Notes: generated from the sequence alone by a model not told the origin. A stretch of DNA of 64,000 nt from Ochrobactrum vermis (GCF_002975205.1 NZ_PCOC01000001.1:806001-870000), one strand, 5' to 3'. Positions 28,110 through 36,397 are shown, numbered from the stretch's first letter. Translations and numbers: made by a program.

Positions 28110-28973
28110 ATGAAGATCGCGGTCACCGGAGCCGGTGGTTTTATCGGAAGCGCTCTCACTCAAATGTTGACCGGGGAGGGGCATGAAGTCCTGCCTCTTT
28201 CCCGAAATGAGCTGTCTGACCCCGATCTTTCTGATGTTGAAACGGTTGTTCATTGTGCAGCACTCGCCCATCGCACCGGCGCGGAACGACCGGACGCGGC
28301 CACATTCGATGCCGTCAATCATCGACTAGCTGTGGAGCTTGCCGTCAAGGCAAAGGCAGCCTGTGTCAGACGCTTCGTTTTTGTATCCACGATCTATGTG
28401 ATTGCCGGAAATTCATCACCGTTGATGCCGGACATGCCGTTAAAACCGCGCGACGATTACGGGCGCGCCAAGGCAAAGGCTGAAGCCGGTCTGCGCGAAA
28501 TCAGCGGGATCGAGATCGTCATCGCACGACCGGTTCTGGTCTATGGTCCCGGGGCGAGGGCGAACCTGAAAGCCTTGATAAAGCTCTGCGATAGCGGGAT
28601 GCCGCTGCCTTTCGGCCTGGCAAACAACAAACGCAGTTTCGTGTCGCTTGAGAATGTCGCGCGCGCGCTGACATTCTTAAGCGTTGCGCCTGCGGAAAAG
28701 GTTGCCGGACGCGTGTTTCATCTTGCCGAGCCGCAACCGCGCTCCACAAAAGAGCTGGTGACGAAGCTTCGTGCTGCATTGGGGAAGCCGGAGCGCCTTG
28801 TACCTGTTCCGCCGATCTTCATGCGAATCTTGCTTTCGGCAGCGGGCAAAAGCGGTCTTTACGACCAGCTTTATGGCGATCTGGTCGCGGACAGTTCGTC
28901 GCTTGTCGATGCGGGATTCGATTATCTGCCGGGCGACCGGCAACTCGAAGCAATGGCTCGCGTTAGGGATTAA
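28110..28973 (+). CDS. NAD-dependent epimerase/dehydratase family protein
   Basis: This 287-residue extended SDR protein begins two bases after the hdaA stop. It has TGAGGFIGSAL at residues 7-17, VVHCAALAH near 46-54, and the catalytic Tyr-x3-Lys in DDYGRAKAKAE. A C-terminal substrate domain of about 110 residues fits nucleotide-sugar or UDP-glucose epimerase relatives; the true substrate is unknown. Its stop overlaps the stop of the convergent SH3 gene by three bases. Confidence 0.9.
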   Translation: MKIAVTGAGGFIGSALTQMLTGEGHEVLPLSRNELSDPDLSDVETVVHCAALAHRTGAERPDAATFDAVNHRLAVELAVKAKAACVRRFVFVSTIYVIAGNSSPLMPDMPLKPRDDYGRAKAKAEAGLREISGIEIVIARPVLVYGPGARANLKALIKLCDSGMPLPFGLANNKRSFVSLENVARALTFLSVAPAEKVAGRVFHLAEPQPRSTKELVTKLRAALGKPERLVPVPPIFMRILLSAAGKSGLYDQLYGDLVADSSSLVDAGFDYLPGDRQLEAMARVRD

Positions 28974-29773
28974 TTCTTCTGGCCCACAGCTTTGGGCGGC
29001 TCCATGCGCGAATGTGACGGGCGCGGCGCCTGTTTCGGTGCGGTTACCGCCGCAGTTTGTGGCTTCTTGGCAACCGAGCCGGTTATCAGGCTTGCACTGT
29101 CCGGCTTGTTGCGTCCACCAACGAGCTGATCTTCATGCACCCAGCCGATCATGTTCGTCTTGGGGACGATCACGCGATGCCAGCGTCCGGTCTTCCCATA
29201 GGAGCGCATCTCACGGCCTTTTTCCACGACGCCGATGGACGGTGACCTGTTCCAGGCATTCTTATGAATGGTGAGGCGTGACTTGGCATAAATCACGGAA
29301 GGTGAGCTTGCCGGTGTGTTGACACCACGTGGGGGCATTGCGCGCGGTGTAGCGGTGGCCGCGGAGGCGACGATCTGATTTGCGGGGCGGGGCGGGGTGG
29401 CGGTCTGGATAGCTGCCTGCTGCACCGGCTTTTGCGGTGCGGGGGCCACAACGGGCGCCGATGGACGCGGCACAGGGCCGACAGCGGCGCCATAATCCTT
29501 CGACGGTGCCTTGCTTTCAGGCGCTTTGCTGGCGACCGTTGCTTTTGGCTCAGTTTTTGCCGCTGGCTGGGCGCTCGGTTTCGACGCGGGGCGCTGGAAC
29601 AGGGCTGTTATCGCGGCTTGCGGGCTCTTGTGCTGGGAGGTCGCCCACAGGCTGAAGGCACCAAGACCAAGGATTGCAGCAAGGGCGAGCAAAGGAGTGG
29701 ACGAGCCCGAAGACTTGGCCGCGCGCTTTGTGGAGCGCTTGGGCGAGCGGGTGGTGCGTTTCCGTGCAGCCAT
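28970..29773 (-). CDS. SH3-domain protein with Pro/Ala-rich linker
   Basis: A 267-residue protein with a Lys/Arg-rich N-terminus (residues 1-25), one membrane helix (about 28-47), a long Pro/Ala/Lys-rich linker (50-165) and a bacterial SH3 domain (about 170-235, with KSRLTIHKNAWNRSP and WVHEDQLVGG). The layout suggests an inner-membrane anchor whose SH3 domain reaches the cell wall. The function is unknown. The start at 29773 places the basic segment first; an upstream in-frame start adds 14 residues. Confidence 0.85.
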   Translation of the reverse strand: MAARKRTTRSPKRSTKRAAKSSGSSTPLLALAAILGLGAFSLWATSQHKSPQAAITALFQRPASKPSAQPAAKTEPKATVASKAPESKAPSKDYGAAVGPVPRPSAPVVAPAPQKPVQQAAIQTATPPRPANQIVASAATATPRAMPPRGVNTPASSPSVIYAKSRLTIHKNAWNRSPSIGVVEKGREMRSYGKTGRWHRVIVPKTNMIGWVHEDQLVGGRNKPDSASLITGSVAKKPQTAAVTAPKQAPRPSHSRMEPPKAVGQKN

Positions 29774-29880
29774 CGTCTGTCTCCTGTTCGAATCGCGATG
29801 GGGAGACGCTACCAATTGTTCCTTCGCATTTGGTTACCGGAGCGATCTGGTGCGATAGATCTGGCAGACGGGCTGGAAAC

Positions 29881-29906
29881 AAAAAAACGCCGCTTTCGCG
29901 GCGTTT
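29881..29906 (-). terminator. Terminator of the 52-residue protein gene
   Basis: ACGCCGC/GCGGCGT with a four-base loop is followed on the minus strand by seven T residues, about 20 bases after the stop of the small minus-strand gene. Confidence 0.85.
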
Positions 29907-29926
29907 CGAGGCATTGTTGTAAAGAC

Positions 29927-30085
29927 TTACTGGTGCCCAGACGTCTTGTCATCGCAAGAGGTCTGGCCGGAAGCCTTCTCTTGCTGCTGTTGGTTGGCTT
30001 CGCTTGCTTCAACTGCGTTGCGCAGCTCTGCCCATTCGCGTTCATGACGACGATAAAGCTCGTCGGAAACAGTCTGGATACCCAT
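29927..30085 (-). CDS. Small hydrophilic protein of unknown function
   Basis: A 52-residue protein, MGIQTVSDELYRRHEREWAE at its start, with a helical N-terminal half and a Gln/Ser-rich tail. It has GGAGG seven bases before the ATG and its own terminator, which support a real gene. No domain is recognised. A longer in-frame opening upstream lacks a ribosome binding site. Confidence 0.7.
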   Translation of the reverse strand: MGIQTVSDELYRRHEREWAELRNAVEASEANQQQQEKASGQTSCDDKTSGHQ

Positions 30086-30204
30086 TTCGGTCCTCCGTTT
30101 TATCTGGTGATCCAAATAACATAGCGAAGGCGGAAATGTTGCATCACAAAGCGTAAGCGTTTGAAATCTTAATCGGTTTATATGTTTATAACTTTGTTTC
30201 GATC

Positions 30205-30351
30205 TCAATTTTCCTGAATGGAAACACCACCTTCTCCGATTTTCATCTCAATTCCGGCTGGTTTGGTTTCTTCACGATAGACATAAACCGCCAGACCCGC
30301 TGCCACGACAATCAGCGCGCCAATAATCAGATAAAGTCCGTTTCTATTCAC
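30205..30351 (-). CDS. Small single-helix membrane protein (GTG start)
   Basis: A 48-residue protein starting with GTG at 30349-30351, with GGAG seven bases upstream. It opens VNRNGLYLIIGALIVVAAGL, one membrane helix, followed by YVYREETKPAG and a short acidic tail. Similar short proteins occur in related bacteria, in my recollection, without known function. It is too short for a usual ORF threshold and lies in the 400 bases between the 52-residue gene and lldP. Confidence 0.75.
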   Translation of the reverse strand: MNRNGLYLIIGALIVVAAGLAVYVYREETKPAGIEMKIGEGGVSIQEN

Positions 30352-30438
30352 ATTCAGTCTCCAGCTGGTTGGTAGTGAAGTGAAAACGCGCGCGCGTGCG
30401 ATTTGGTTCCCCGGAAGACGCTCTCGCAGAAAAGCAGA

Positions 30439-30469
30439 AAACCCACGCGAGGGGTGCTCGCGTGGGTTT
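30439..30469 (-). terminator. lldP terminator
   Basis: AAACCCACGCGAG/CTCGCGTGGGTTT form a 13-bp stem with a five-base loop, 20 bases after the lldP stop. T-rich ends on both sides make it usable in both directions. Confidence 0.85.
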
Positions 30470-30488
30470 GCCTTCCGGTCAATTCACG

Positions 30489-32162
30489 TCAATGCGCGAT
30501 GGCCGGCAGCGTTTCGGTCGGGACCATGGAGGTGAATGGCGGCAGATAGGCCTGAGCCATCACCAGAAGGCCGACGAGCGCGGCAAGCGCAACGGAATGG
30601 AAGAACACATAGCGAAGGATCTTCGATTCATGTCCGTACCACTGCGTCGCGGTCGAGGCGACGACGATGGACTGTGCGTCGATCATCTTGCCCATGACGC
30701 CGCCTGAGGAGTTTGCCGCTGCCATCAGGACAGGCGACAGGCCGAGCTGTTCCGCTGTGATCTTCTGCAAACCGCCGAACAGCACATTCGATGCCGTGTC
30801 GGAACCCGTCAGCGCAACGCCAAGCCAGCCGAGCATTGCTCCGAAGAACGGATAGACCCAGCCGGTTTGAGCGAAAGCGAGGCCGAGGGTCGCATCGGTG
30901 CCTGAATAGCGCGTGACATAGCCGAGCGCGAGCATGGCCGAGATCGTGATCAGCGAGAAGCGAACCACATAGGCGGTCTTGCCATACTCTTTCAGGAGCT
31001 TCAGCGGGTTGAAGCCGAGCACCAGTCCGCCGACCACAGCCGAGAGCAGGATACCCGTGCCGGTAGCCGATAGCAGATTGAGCGTGTAGACAGCGGCTTC
31101 CGAATGCGCTTCGGCAACGACAGGCGGAACCTTGAACACCAGGTTGTGCAGATGGGGGATCGGCATTTTCCAGACCCAGAGCGAATCGAGCCATGTCCGG
31201 AATTGCGGTGTACCCCAGAGGAACACGAACACCGACAGGATAAGCCAGGGAGTCCATGCCCGAAAAACGGTTCCGGTGGAATGTTTGGGCGGTGCCGCCA
31301 AGGGTACCGAATCCTCTTCGCCCTCCTTGCCTGTCGATGTCCAGATACGCTTCGGCTGCCAGATGCGCAGGAAGCCTGCCAGAGCCGCCATCGAGCAGAT
31401 CGCAGCGATCACATCCACCAGCCAGGGCCCGTGGAAGTTGGACACGAGATATTGCGGAATGGCGAAGGCCACGCCCGCGACCAGCAGCGCTGGCCAGACT
31501 TCCAGCATGCCTCTGCGTCCGGCAAATGCCCAGATCAGCCAGAAAGGCACGATGACGGAGAAAAAGGGCAACTGGCGCCCGATCATCCCGGAAAGCTGCA
31601 ACAGGTCTATCCCCGTTACAGCCGAAAGCGCGATGACCGGAGTTCCAAGCGCGCCAAAGGCGACTGGCGCCGTGTTGGCGATCAGGGAAAGGCCCGCAGC
31701 AGGCAGGGGAGCGAAACCCAGGCCCATCAGCATCGCAGCAGTCACGGCGACGGGTGTGCCGAAACCGGCGGCACCTTCGAAGAAGGCACCGAACGAAAAG
31801 GCGATAAAGAGAAGCTGGAGACGACGATCCGGCGTGATACCGGCAATGGAATCACGCAGAATATTGAACTGGCCGGTCTGTTCGGTCAGCCGATAGAGAA
31901 AGATGACGTTGAGAATGATCCAGCCAATGGGCAGAAGACCGTAGGCGGCACCGTAGACGGCGGTGGCACCGGCCATATCGGCGGGCATCCCGAAACCGAC
32001 GACCGCAATGACAAGCGCCGTCAGAAGACCGAGTATGGCCGCAGTGTGCGCTTTGATATGAAAAAATCCGATGCCGCCCAGCAGGACGACAATGGGCAGG
32101 GCGGCAAGCAACGTCGACCAGAACATGCTTCCCAACGGGTCATATACTTGATTCCAGGGCAT
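30489..32162 (-). CDS. lldP: L-lactate permease
   Basis: This 557-residue integral membrane protein of the LctP/LldP family has about twelve hydrophobic helices. Typical family phrases include GAFFEGAAGFGTPVAVTAAML near residue 128, GFAPLPAAGLSLIANTAPVAFGALG and TGSDTASNVLFGGLQ near 455. It imports L-lactate (and often D-lactate or glycolate) with protons. No lactate dehydrogenase is adjacent. A GntR-type operator-like palindrome lies about 150 bases upstream. Confidence 0.95.
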   Translation of the reverse strand: MPWNQVYDPLGSMFWSTLLAALPIVVLLGGIGFFHIKAHTAAILGLLTALVIAVVGFGMPADMAGATAVYGAAYGLLPIGWIILNVIFLYRLTEQTGQFNILRDSIAGITPDRRLQLLFIAFSFGAFFEGAAGFGTPVAVTAAMLMGLGFAPLPAAGLSLIANTAPVAFGALGTPVIALSAVTGIDLLQLSGMIGRQLPFFSVIVPFWLIWAFAGRRGMLEVWPALLVAGVAFAIPQYLVSNFHGPWLVDVIAAICSMAALAGFLRIWQPKRIWTSTGKEGEEDSVPLAAPPKHSTGTVFRAWTPWLILSVFVFLWGTPQFRTWLDSLWVWKMPIPHLHNLVFKVPPVVAEAHSEAAVYTLNLLSATGTGILLSAVVGGLVLGFNPLKLLKEYGKTAYVVRFSLITISAMLALGYVTRYSGTDATLGLAFAQTGWVYPFFGAMLGWLGVALTGSDTASNVLFGGLQKITAEQLGLSPVLMAAANSSGGVMGKMIDAQSIVVASTATQWYGHESKILRYVFFHSVALAALVGLLVMAQAYLPPFTSMVPTETLPAIAH

Positions 32163-32579
32163 AGGTCCTCCCTTCCTGGATGGTGCAGTCCCTCTCCTTG
32201 ATATGAAATGCGCCGTCGCAATATTTTCCGACGGATATGCAATGAACGACCGTTCTCCCCAGAACGGCAGTTAAATTACAAACAGCTAATTTATGTATGC
32301 AGATAATTGGTAAGCTCACTTTACCAGACCTGTCAATTCGCTGATTCTGCTATTTCACACGAGAAACCGCCTCGGTTGCTTGCGGACGGATTGGTTTCTG
32401 CCTCCGCAGGTTGTGTCAGGGCGTGGCGAACACTCGCGTTCAAGCGTTCGATGACCTGTAAAAATGCAGCTCTTCCGGCCATCTTGTTCGGATTGAAAGG
32501 AAAAAGCACGATCTGGCAAATTTGCCTCTTGCTTTATCTCTTTCGATTATCTAGTGAAGCCGCACCCGCTTAAAAGCGA
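32163..32579. promoter_or_regulatory. Upstream region of lldP
   Basis: These 417 bases between the lldP start and tRNA-Pro have no supported gene. The palindrome at 32310-32328 is the one site I can point to. The bases nearest the tRNA presumably hold the tRNA promoter. Confidence 0.45.
32310..32328. promoter_or_regulatory. Candidate GntR/FadR-type operator
   Basis: TGGTAA and TTACCA are exact inverted repeats seven bases apart, upstream of lldP. FadR-subfamily regulators such as LldR recognise TGGT...ACCA sites, and lldP is a known LldR target in other bacteria. No lldR gene is in the window, so the link is inference. Confidence 0.45.
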
Positions 32580-32656
32580 CGGAGCGTAGCGCAGTCTGGT
32601 AGCGCACCTGATTTGGGATCAGGGGGTCGCAGGTTCGAATCCTGCCGCTCCGACCA
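32580..32656 (+). tRNA. tRNA-Pro (TGG)
   Basis: The gene is 77 bases with encoded CCA. The acceptor stem pairs CGGAGCG with CGCTCCG. The anticodon loop TTTGGGA between CCTGA and TCAGG gives anticodon TGG. The T arm AGGTTCGAATCCT is standard. Confidence 0.97.
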
Positions 32657-32811
32657 TCTTCCCCAAGATTTGAATTGGTTGATATTTGAATGCCTCAGCG
32701 CAGGCTGTGGCGTGCGTCTTTATCGCGTTGACATGCATTCGCGTGTAAACTATTGGCTTGGTGGATTTTCAGCTCCTGTGTGGAGCAAGAGAGTAGTTCA
32801 GGGTTCTTCAA

Positions 32812-33117
32812 ATGGTTGCACGTATTTACCGTCCAGCTAAGACTGCAATGCAGTCCGGTCAGGCTAAAATAGACCAGTGGCTTCTGGAGTTTGAGCCGGA
32901 AAGCCCGCGTATGGTCGAGCCTTTGATGGGCTATACTTCTTCCGGTGATATGAAGAGCCAGATTCGACTGTTCTTCGCCACTCAGGAAGAAGCTGTCGAT
33001 TATGCAAAACGCAACGGCATCGCATACCGCATTATCGAGCCGAACGAGCCGAAGCGTCGTAAGGTTTCTTATTCGGACAATTTCCGTTTCGACCGGACAA
33101 TACCCTGGACGCATTGA
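32812..33117 (+). CDS. NDUFS4-like NADH dehydrogenase accessory subunit
   Basis: This 101-residue protein matches the ETC complex I subunit family, homologous to mitochondrial NDUFS4 (18 kDa). Characteristic phrases are ARIYRPAKTAMQSG at the N-terminus, WLLEFEP, the central MGYTSSGD.KSQIRLFFATQEEAVDYAKRNGI region and the C-terminal YSDNFRFDRTIPWTH. Alphaproteobacteria carry it as a supernumerary subunit of respiratory complex I. It stands alone between two tRNA genes, as in related genomes. Confidence 0.93.
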   Translation: MVARIYRPAKTAMQSGQAKIDQWLLEFEPESPRMVEPLMGYTSSGDMKSQIRLFFATQEEAVDYAKRNGIAYRIIEPNEPKRRKVSYSDNFRFDRTIPWTH

Positions 33118-33229
33118 TTGCCTGTATGGCCTGACAATTGCTTCAGGCCGGGCAATGCGATAATTCAGCAAGGCTTTGCTGGCAAAGCCTTGCATTCATT
33201 GGAATATCTTCGACTTTTTCGAAAGGCGA

Positions 33230-33306
33230 GGTCCCGTAGCTCAGTTGGATAGAGCGTCAGCCTTCTAAGCTGAATGTCACAGGTTCGAATCCTGTCGGGA
33301 TCGCCA
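33230..33306 (+). tRNA. tRNA-Arg (TCT), prophage integration site
   Basis: The gene is 77 bases with encoded CCA. The acceptor stem pairs GGTCCCG with CGGGATC (one G-T). The anticodon loop CTTCTAA gives TCT. The last 17 bases of the gene and the next base are repeated at 45615-45632, so a phage integrated in its 3' end and restored the gene. Confidence 0.97.
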
Positions 33307-33307
33307 C
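33290..33307. other. attL core of the prophage remnant
   Basis: TCCTGTCGGGATCGCCAC at the 3' end of tRNA-Arg is repeated exactly, in the same orientation, at 45615-45632. The integrase stub lies just inside. Confidence 0.85.
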
Positions 33308-33342
33308 CTTACTTTTCCCCTCTTGTAACTTCTTGGAATCCC

Positions 33343-33588
33343 TTATCCTTTTTTGAGGTGTGGGGCTTCGGTTTCTAGGTGAGGGGATGGCATGTTCTTC
33401 TTTAGTTTCTTTGCGCCGGATTGAGCGAGCTTTTTAGCGTTCGCATTCTTGATGTAATGCGCCGCCATCGCGTCGGTAGTCCAGCCGAAAAGTGCCTTCA
33501 GTTCCGCATTGCTTCCGCCGCTTTCCGCCACGATCTGGGCCAGCAGTTTTCGCAGGCCATGCCCGATAGAGCCGCATTGAATATGGCC
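33343..33588 (-). pseudogene. Tyrosine integrase, C-terminal stub
   Basis: About 80 residues of a phage integrase survive. The stub includes the H-x-x-R box in GHGLRKLLAQ and the catalytic Tyr in AMAAHYIKNA, with AELKALFGW between them. The frame is closed upstream by TAA near 33610, so the N-terminal three quarters, including the first catalytic Arg, are gone. It points towards attL, the normal place for int. An in-frame GTG at 33531 gives a 62-residue ORF, which is unlikely to be functional. Confidence 0.8.
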
Positions 33589-33638
33589 CTGTAGCCCTCG
33601 TGGTTATTGTCCCATTCGGTTGAAAAGTTAGCTTCCAT
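33498..33638 (-). CDS. Short ORF overlapping the integrase stub
   Basis: A 46-codon frame begins at ATG 33638 (MEANFSTEWDNNHEGYRAIF) after a purine-rich stretch and runs out of frame into the integrase stub. Its first half looks protein-like; its second half is the wrong frame of int. It may be the remnant of a small phage gene whose 3' end was lost in the deletion that removed the integrase N-terminus. Confidence 0.35.
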   Translation of the reverse strand: MEANFSTEWDNNHEGYRAIFNAALSGMACENCWPRSWRKAAEAMRN

Positions 33639-33652
33639 CTACTCGCCGCCTT

Positions 33653-34114
33653 TCAGGGCTTGGCGATCCGCCTTGGCTCAAGCGCGGAGAAGATGGTTGA
33701 AGAAATCCTCGACCAGTCTTCAAGCGGCATGTTCATTTGCGTGTTGGTTAGTTCTTCCACGGCTTTGCGGGCCGCTTTGATCTTTGCGCAGGATGGCCCT
33801 GAAACCGCTATTCCGTTTTCGATTACGGAGAGGATGGGAGCCTCATAATCGGCCTGTGCGGCGGCTTGGGCGGCTTCCTCGTTTGGAGCTTCACCGTTGG
33901 CCTCATTGCACCCGCCTTCGACTGACCAAAACCACTTTCCATTGGCTTCGTCATGCGTCCACGTTCGGTATGTGCCGAAATCAGTGTCGCACCGTGAAAG
34001 CGTGTCACTTAGCGGCGGTCTGATCCAAGCCAGCTTCTTCACAGCTGCTTGCACGGGGAGGAAGGGGATAGCAGCGGTGAGGGCGAGCACGGCTTCTTCC
34101 GGTAGGGTGGTCAT
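33653..34114 (-). CDS. Prophage protein of unknown function
   Basis: This 153-residue soluble protein has an N-terminal helix-rich part, a central TWTHDEANGKWFWSVEGGCNEANGEAP stretch that looks like a small beta-rich unit, and a helical C-terminus (KIKAARKAVEELTNTQ). I recognise no family. It is the first gene of a minus-strand pair reaching towards attL. Confidence 0.6.
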   Translation of the reverse strand: MTTLPEEAVLALTAAIPFLPVQAAVKKLAWIRPPLSDTLSRCDTDFGTYRTWTHDEANGKWFWSVEGGCNEANGEAPNEEAAQAAAQADYEAPILSVIENGIAVSGPSCAKIKAARKAVEELTNTQMNMPLEDWSRISSTIFSALEPRRIAKP

Positions 34115-34194
34115 GGGCGCGCACCTTCGCTAACAGGGCGACCGAATATGTCGCGCTTAAAGTCGCCCAGCTCGCAAGGATGAGGATATTCGGC

Positions 34195-34629
34195 ATGACA
34201 GCATCAGAAGCACTTTCGGATCTGGCTAGCGACAACCTGGGCCGACTTCATATGGCCTATAAGCGCGACAAATCGGAAGGCATCAGCACGAGCCAATACG
34301 ATGCTGCTGAGCGTTATCGTGAAGTGCTGAATGACCGACGTAAGGCCGAATGCTCACCGGCTGCCCATTACGACCAAACCGGGGCCGTCGGAACATCTGA
34401 TCCAGAGGATTACGAGAACTGGGTCGTTCGGGCCAAGTTGGCATATAGTGATGCCCGCCGGGCCATTGAGGAGGCCCAGCTCGAAACACGAAACGCTAAT
34501 CTACTCGCCGCCGTGCAGTTCATGCTTGAGGGAGACCAGTATTTTCCACACATGCTGGGGGACATTCGTCTCGTTTGTAACGCACTTCACCGACATTTTT
34601 TCACACATAAACGTCGGAAAGTCGCATGA
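34195..34629 (+). CDS. Prophage protein of unknown function, helical
   Basis: A 144-residue predicted all-helical protein (MTASEALSDLASDNLGRLHM at its start). Charged helices run to about residue 110, and a C-terminal part ends HFFTHKRRKVA. The ATG at 34195 has GAGG nine bases upstream; an in-frame ATG at 34180 is possible. A terminator follows at 34706. It is divergent from the 153-residue gene. No family is recognised. Confidence 0.6.
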   Translation: MTASEALSDLASDNLGRLHMAYKRDKSEGISTSQYDAAERYREVLNDRRKAECSPAAHYDQTGAVGTSDPEDYENWVVRAKLAYSDARRAIEEAQLETRNANLLAAVQFMLEGDQYFPHMLGDIRLVCNALHRHFFTHKRRKVA

Positions 34630-34704
34630 ATGCCTTGCCATATCGAGCGAAGCAGAATAATCTGCACATAGTTTCAAGGTGCAGAATTGCGACCGGATAT
34701 AGAT

Positions 34705-34730
34705 TTCAGCGGCTTTCGGGCCGCTTTTTT
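34705..34730 (+). terminator. Terminator after the 144-residue prophage gene
   Basis: AGCGGC/GGCCGCT hairpin with a TTTCG loop region, followed by six T residues on the plus strand. Confidence 0.8.
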
Positions 34731-34731
34731 A

Positions 34732-34914
34732 TTAATTGCTTGTTGGGTCAGTTGCACCAGGAACGCCAGTGTTTTGCACTGTATTCCGGTCTGTATCGTA
34801 AGCCACGATCAGATAGACAACGATCAGGGCAACGACGATCGGCACGAGAAGGCAAGTTGCTCTTAACGCAGTTGTCGCGGAGTGTTTGGCGCGAATGAGT
34901 GTTCGATTTCTCAT
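34732..34914 (-). CDS. Small prophage membrane protein
   Basis: A 60-residue protein with a basic N-terminus, one long membrane helix (LLVPIVVALIVVYLIVAY, about residues 22-39) and a polar tail. The start is either the ATG at 34914 or a GTG three codons upstream. Such one-helix proteins are common in phage accessory regions; no function can be given. Confidence 0.55.
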   Translation of the reverse strand: MRNRTLIRAKHSATTALRATCLLVPIVVALIVVYLIVAYDTDRNTVQNTGVPGATDPTSN

Positions 34915-35119
34915 GCCGTTCACTATCCCAGGAAAAAGTTAAAGGGATAGAAACCGGGGCATTAACAATTAGCAATGTGTTCGCGCGAGATATGAAGGCG
35001 GTACCACATCAGCGCGGTGGCGCTGAAAGCAGCAACATAGCGACAAATGCTGCCGCGCTGGCAACCGCTCTGAGGTGCAAGCGCCTTCATAATGCGGCGT
35101 AAATGGGCAAGATCGGCGC

Positions 35120-35260
35120 TTATCGTTTCACAAAGGCCGATTTCAGCGCTTGGCAGAACTTGAAAATGACAGAGAACAGCTGAGCTTCAAAGAACGTCAA
35201 AGGCTTCCCGTAAACGTATTTCGGTTTTTTGCTGTCAGATGTTCGTTCGTGATCTTCCAT
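35120..35260 (-). CDS. Small basic prophage protein
   Basis: This 46-residue protein (MEDHERTSDSKKPKYVYGKP at its start) has a strong AAGGAG six bases before its ATG at 35260. A hydrophobic/aromatic segment (LTFFEAQLFSVIFKFCQAL) follows a charged N-terminus. It is below usual ORF cut-offs. It is divergent from the Tat-signal gene at 35295 and likely shares a short control region with it. Confidence 0.6.
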   Translation of the reverse strand: MEDHERTSDSKKPKYVYGKPLTFFEAQLFSVIFKFCQALKSAFVKR

Positions 35261-35294
35261 TCCGATCTCCTTCGCTCAACGATATAGGTGAAAA

Positions 35295-35576
35295 ATGAAC
35301 CGCCGTCGCTTCCTTTCCTTCCTCGGCCTTGCTCCTGTAGCTGCTGCCATTCCTGCAATGGCGGAGAAGCCGACCGAGATCGGACGCGCAAGATTCTTGA
35401 TGGAAACGACCGCCGGGGATCATTCATCCCACATCAGCGTGGAGGTTGTGGAATATCCGCTCTCGAAGCCGACCTTCAAGGGGTGGGCAAATGGCTTAAC
35501 GAAAGCATCCGTGAAACTATTGCAGAGGCTAACCGGCTCGCCCAGAATAAAGCGTAATATCAAACTGGCGGGGTAG
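35295..35576 (+). CDS. Tat-signal small prophage protein, possibly frameshifted
   Basis: A 93-residue frame with a twin-arginine signal (NRRRFLSFLGLAPVAAAIPAMA, Arg-Arg-Arg-Phe-Leu) followed by a short mature part. The last third of this frame reads poorly (SPRIKRNIKLAG), while the +2 frame from about 35480 reads GVGKWLNESIRETIAEANRL, a far more protein-like C-terminus ending at 35557. A frameshift near 35480 is likely. Export by Tat is inferred from the signal alone. Confidence 0.5.
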   Translation: MNRRRFLSFLGLAPVAAAIPAMAEKPTEIGRARFLMETTAGDHSSHISVEVVEYPLSKPTFKGWANGLTKASVKLLQRLTGSPRIKRNIKLAG

Positions 35577-35679
35577 ACTGACTGGATGCTATTTCCTCAT
35601 CCACGCGGGTGGAGATTGTGGCGGTAAGAAATATCGCGCAGATGATACCCAATATGAAGATAGCTTTTTCAGAGGTCAT
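35560..35679 (-). CDS. Tiny prophage membrane protein
   Basis: A 39-residue protein (MTSEKAIFILGIICAIFLTA at its start) with AAAGGA upstream of the ATG at 35679. It is one membrane helix followed by an acidic tail. It overlaps the 3' end of the convergent Tat-signal gene by 17 bases. No function is known. Confidence 0.55.
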   Translation of the reverse strand: MTSEKAIFILGIICAIFLTATISTRVDEEIASSQSTPPV

Positions 35680-35796
35680 GACTTTCCTTTATGGTTGGCC
35701 CCTTGCGCGAGGCGAGACGATTTTCTCCGGGAATGTTGTGGAAGAGATAATTAGACCGTGAGTCTCACGCCGATACAAGATCGGTAAAGGCGAATA

Positions 35797-35994
35797 TCAA
35801 TTCCAGAAAAGGAAACGATCCTGCCAGACAATCCGGCACTGTGTTTCTATTTCGACAGTGGATCGGTGAGGGAATACGTCGTGCAGACGTTCGGCAATCG
35901 GACCCAGTGAAAGGGTCTTGGGCATTATCAATTCGGCCCGGTCGGCCTGGGCGCTAATAGCATTCAGCAACAGAGCGTCATCCGATCTTGTCAT
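35797..35994 (-). CDS. Prophage protein of unknown function
   Basis: A 65-residue soluble protein starting MTRSDDALLLNAISAQADRA, with AAGGA eight bases before its ATG. The middle (LGPIAERLHDVFPHRSTVEIETQCR) reads as a compact helix-strand unit. It is divergent from the terminase small subunit. No family is recognised. Confidence 0.6.
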   Translation of the reverse strand: MTRSDDALLLNAISAQADRAELIMPKTLSLGPIAERLHDVFPHRSTVEIETQCRIVWQDRFLFWN

Positions 35995-36019
35995 AGAGTA
36001 TCCTTATGGTGATGGGCAT

Positions 36020-36394
36020 ATGCCAGTCTTGAAAAATGCAAAGCATGAAATTTTCGCCAAGGGATTGGCTGAAGGGCTGACCGCGGACGAAGCATATCAG
36101 CGAGCCGGATTTAAGCCTAATAGAGGCAATGCAATACGCCTTAAAGCAAATGAAAACATTTTGAAGCGAATTGATGAGATACGCTCCAGAGTGGCAGAAA
36201 AGGCCGAATGGACCGCAGCAGACAGGCTTCGCATGCTCGCAGATATTGCCGAGAAATCAAAGTCAGCAGATCCGCGTGTCGCTGTATCCGCGATTGCCGA
36301 AGCCAACAAGATGCAAGGCAGTCATGCTCCATCGAAGCATGAACATTCCGGCGATATATCTCTGACTGTGTCGCAAGAGGACGCTGAACTGTGA
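36020..36394 (+). CDS. Phage terminase small subunit-like protein
   Basis: This 124-residue protein has an N-terminal helix-turn-helix region (FAKGLAEGLTADEAYQRAGF, about residues 11-30), followed by helices (NENILKRIDEIRSRVAEKAEW) and ADPRVAVSAIAEANKMQG. This is the pattern of small terminase subunits that bind the packaging site and hand DNA to the large subunit. The start at 36020 is the natural domain start; the in-frame opening to 35918 is not. It is followed directly by the start of a large-subunit gene. Confidence 0.75.
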   Translation: MPVLKNAKHEIFAKGLAEGLTADEAYQRAGFKPNRGNAIRLKANENILKRIDEIRSRVAEKAEWTAADRLRMLADIAEKSKSADPRVAVSAIAEANKMQGSHAPSKHEHSGDISLTVSQEDAEL

Positions 36395-36397
36395 GAC

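Noticed and set aside
34962..35090. A 42-codon minus-strand frame with a weak hydrophobic stretch
   Set aside because: It has no ribosome binding site and no clear helix; it could be chance.
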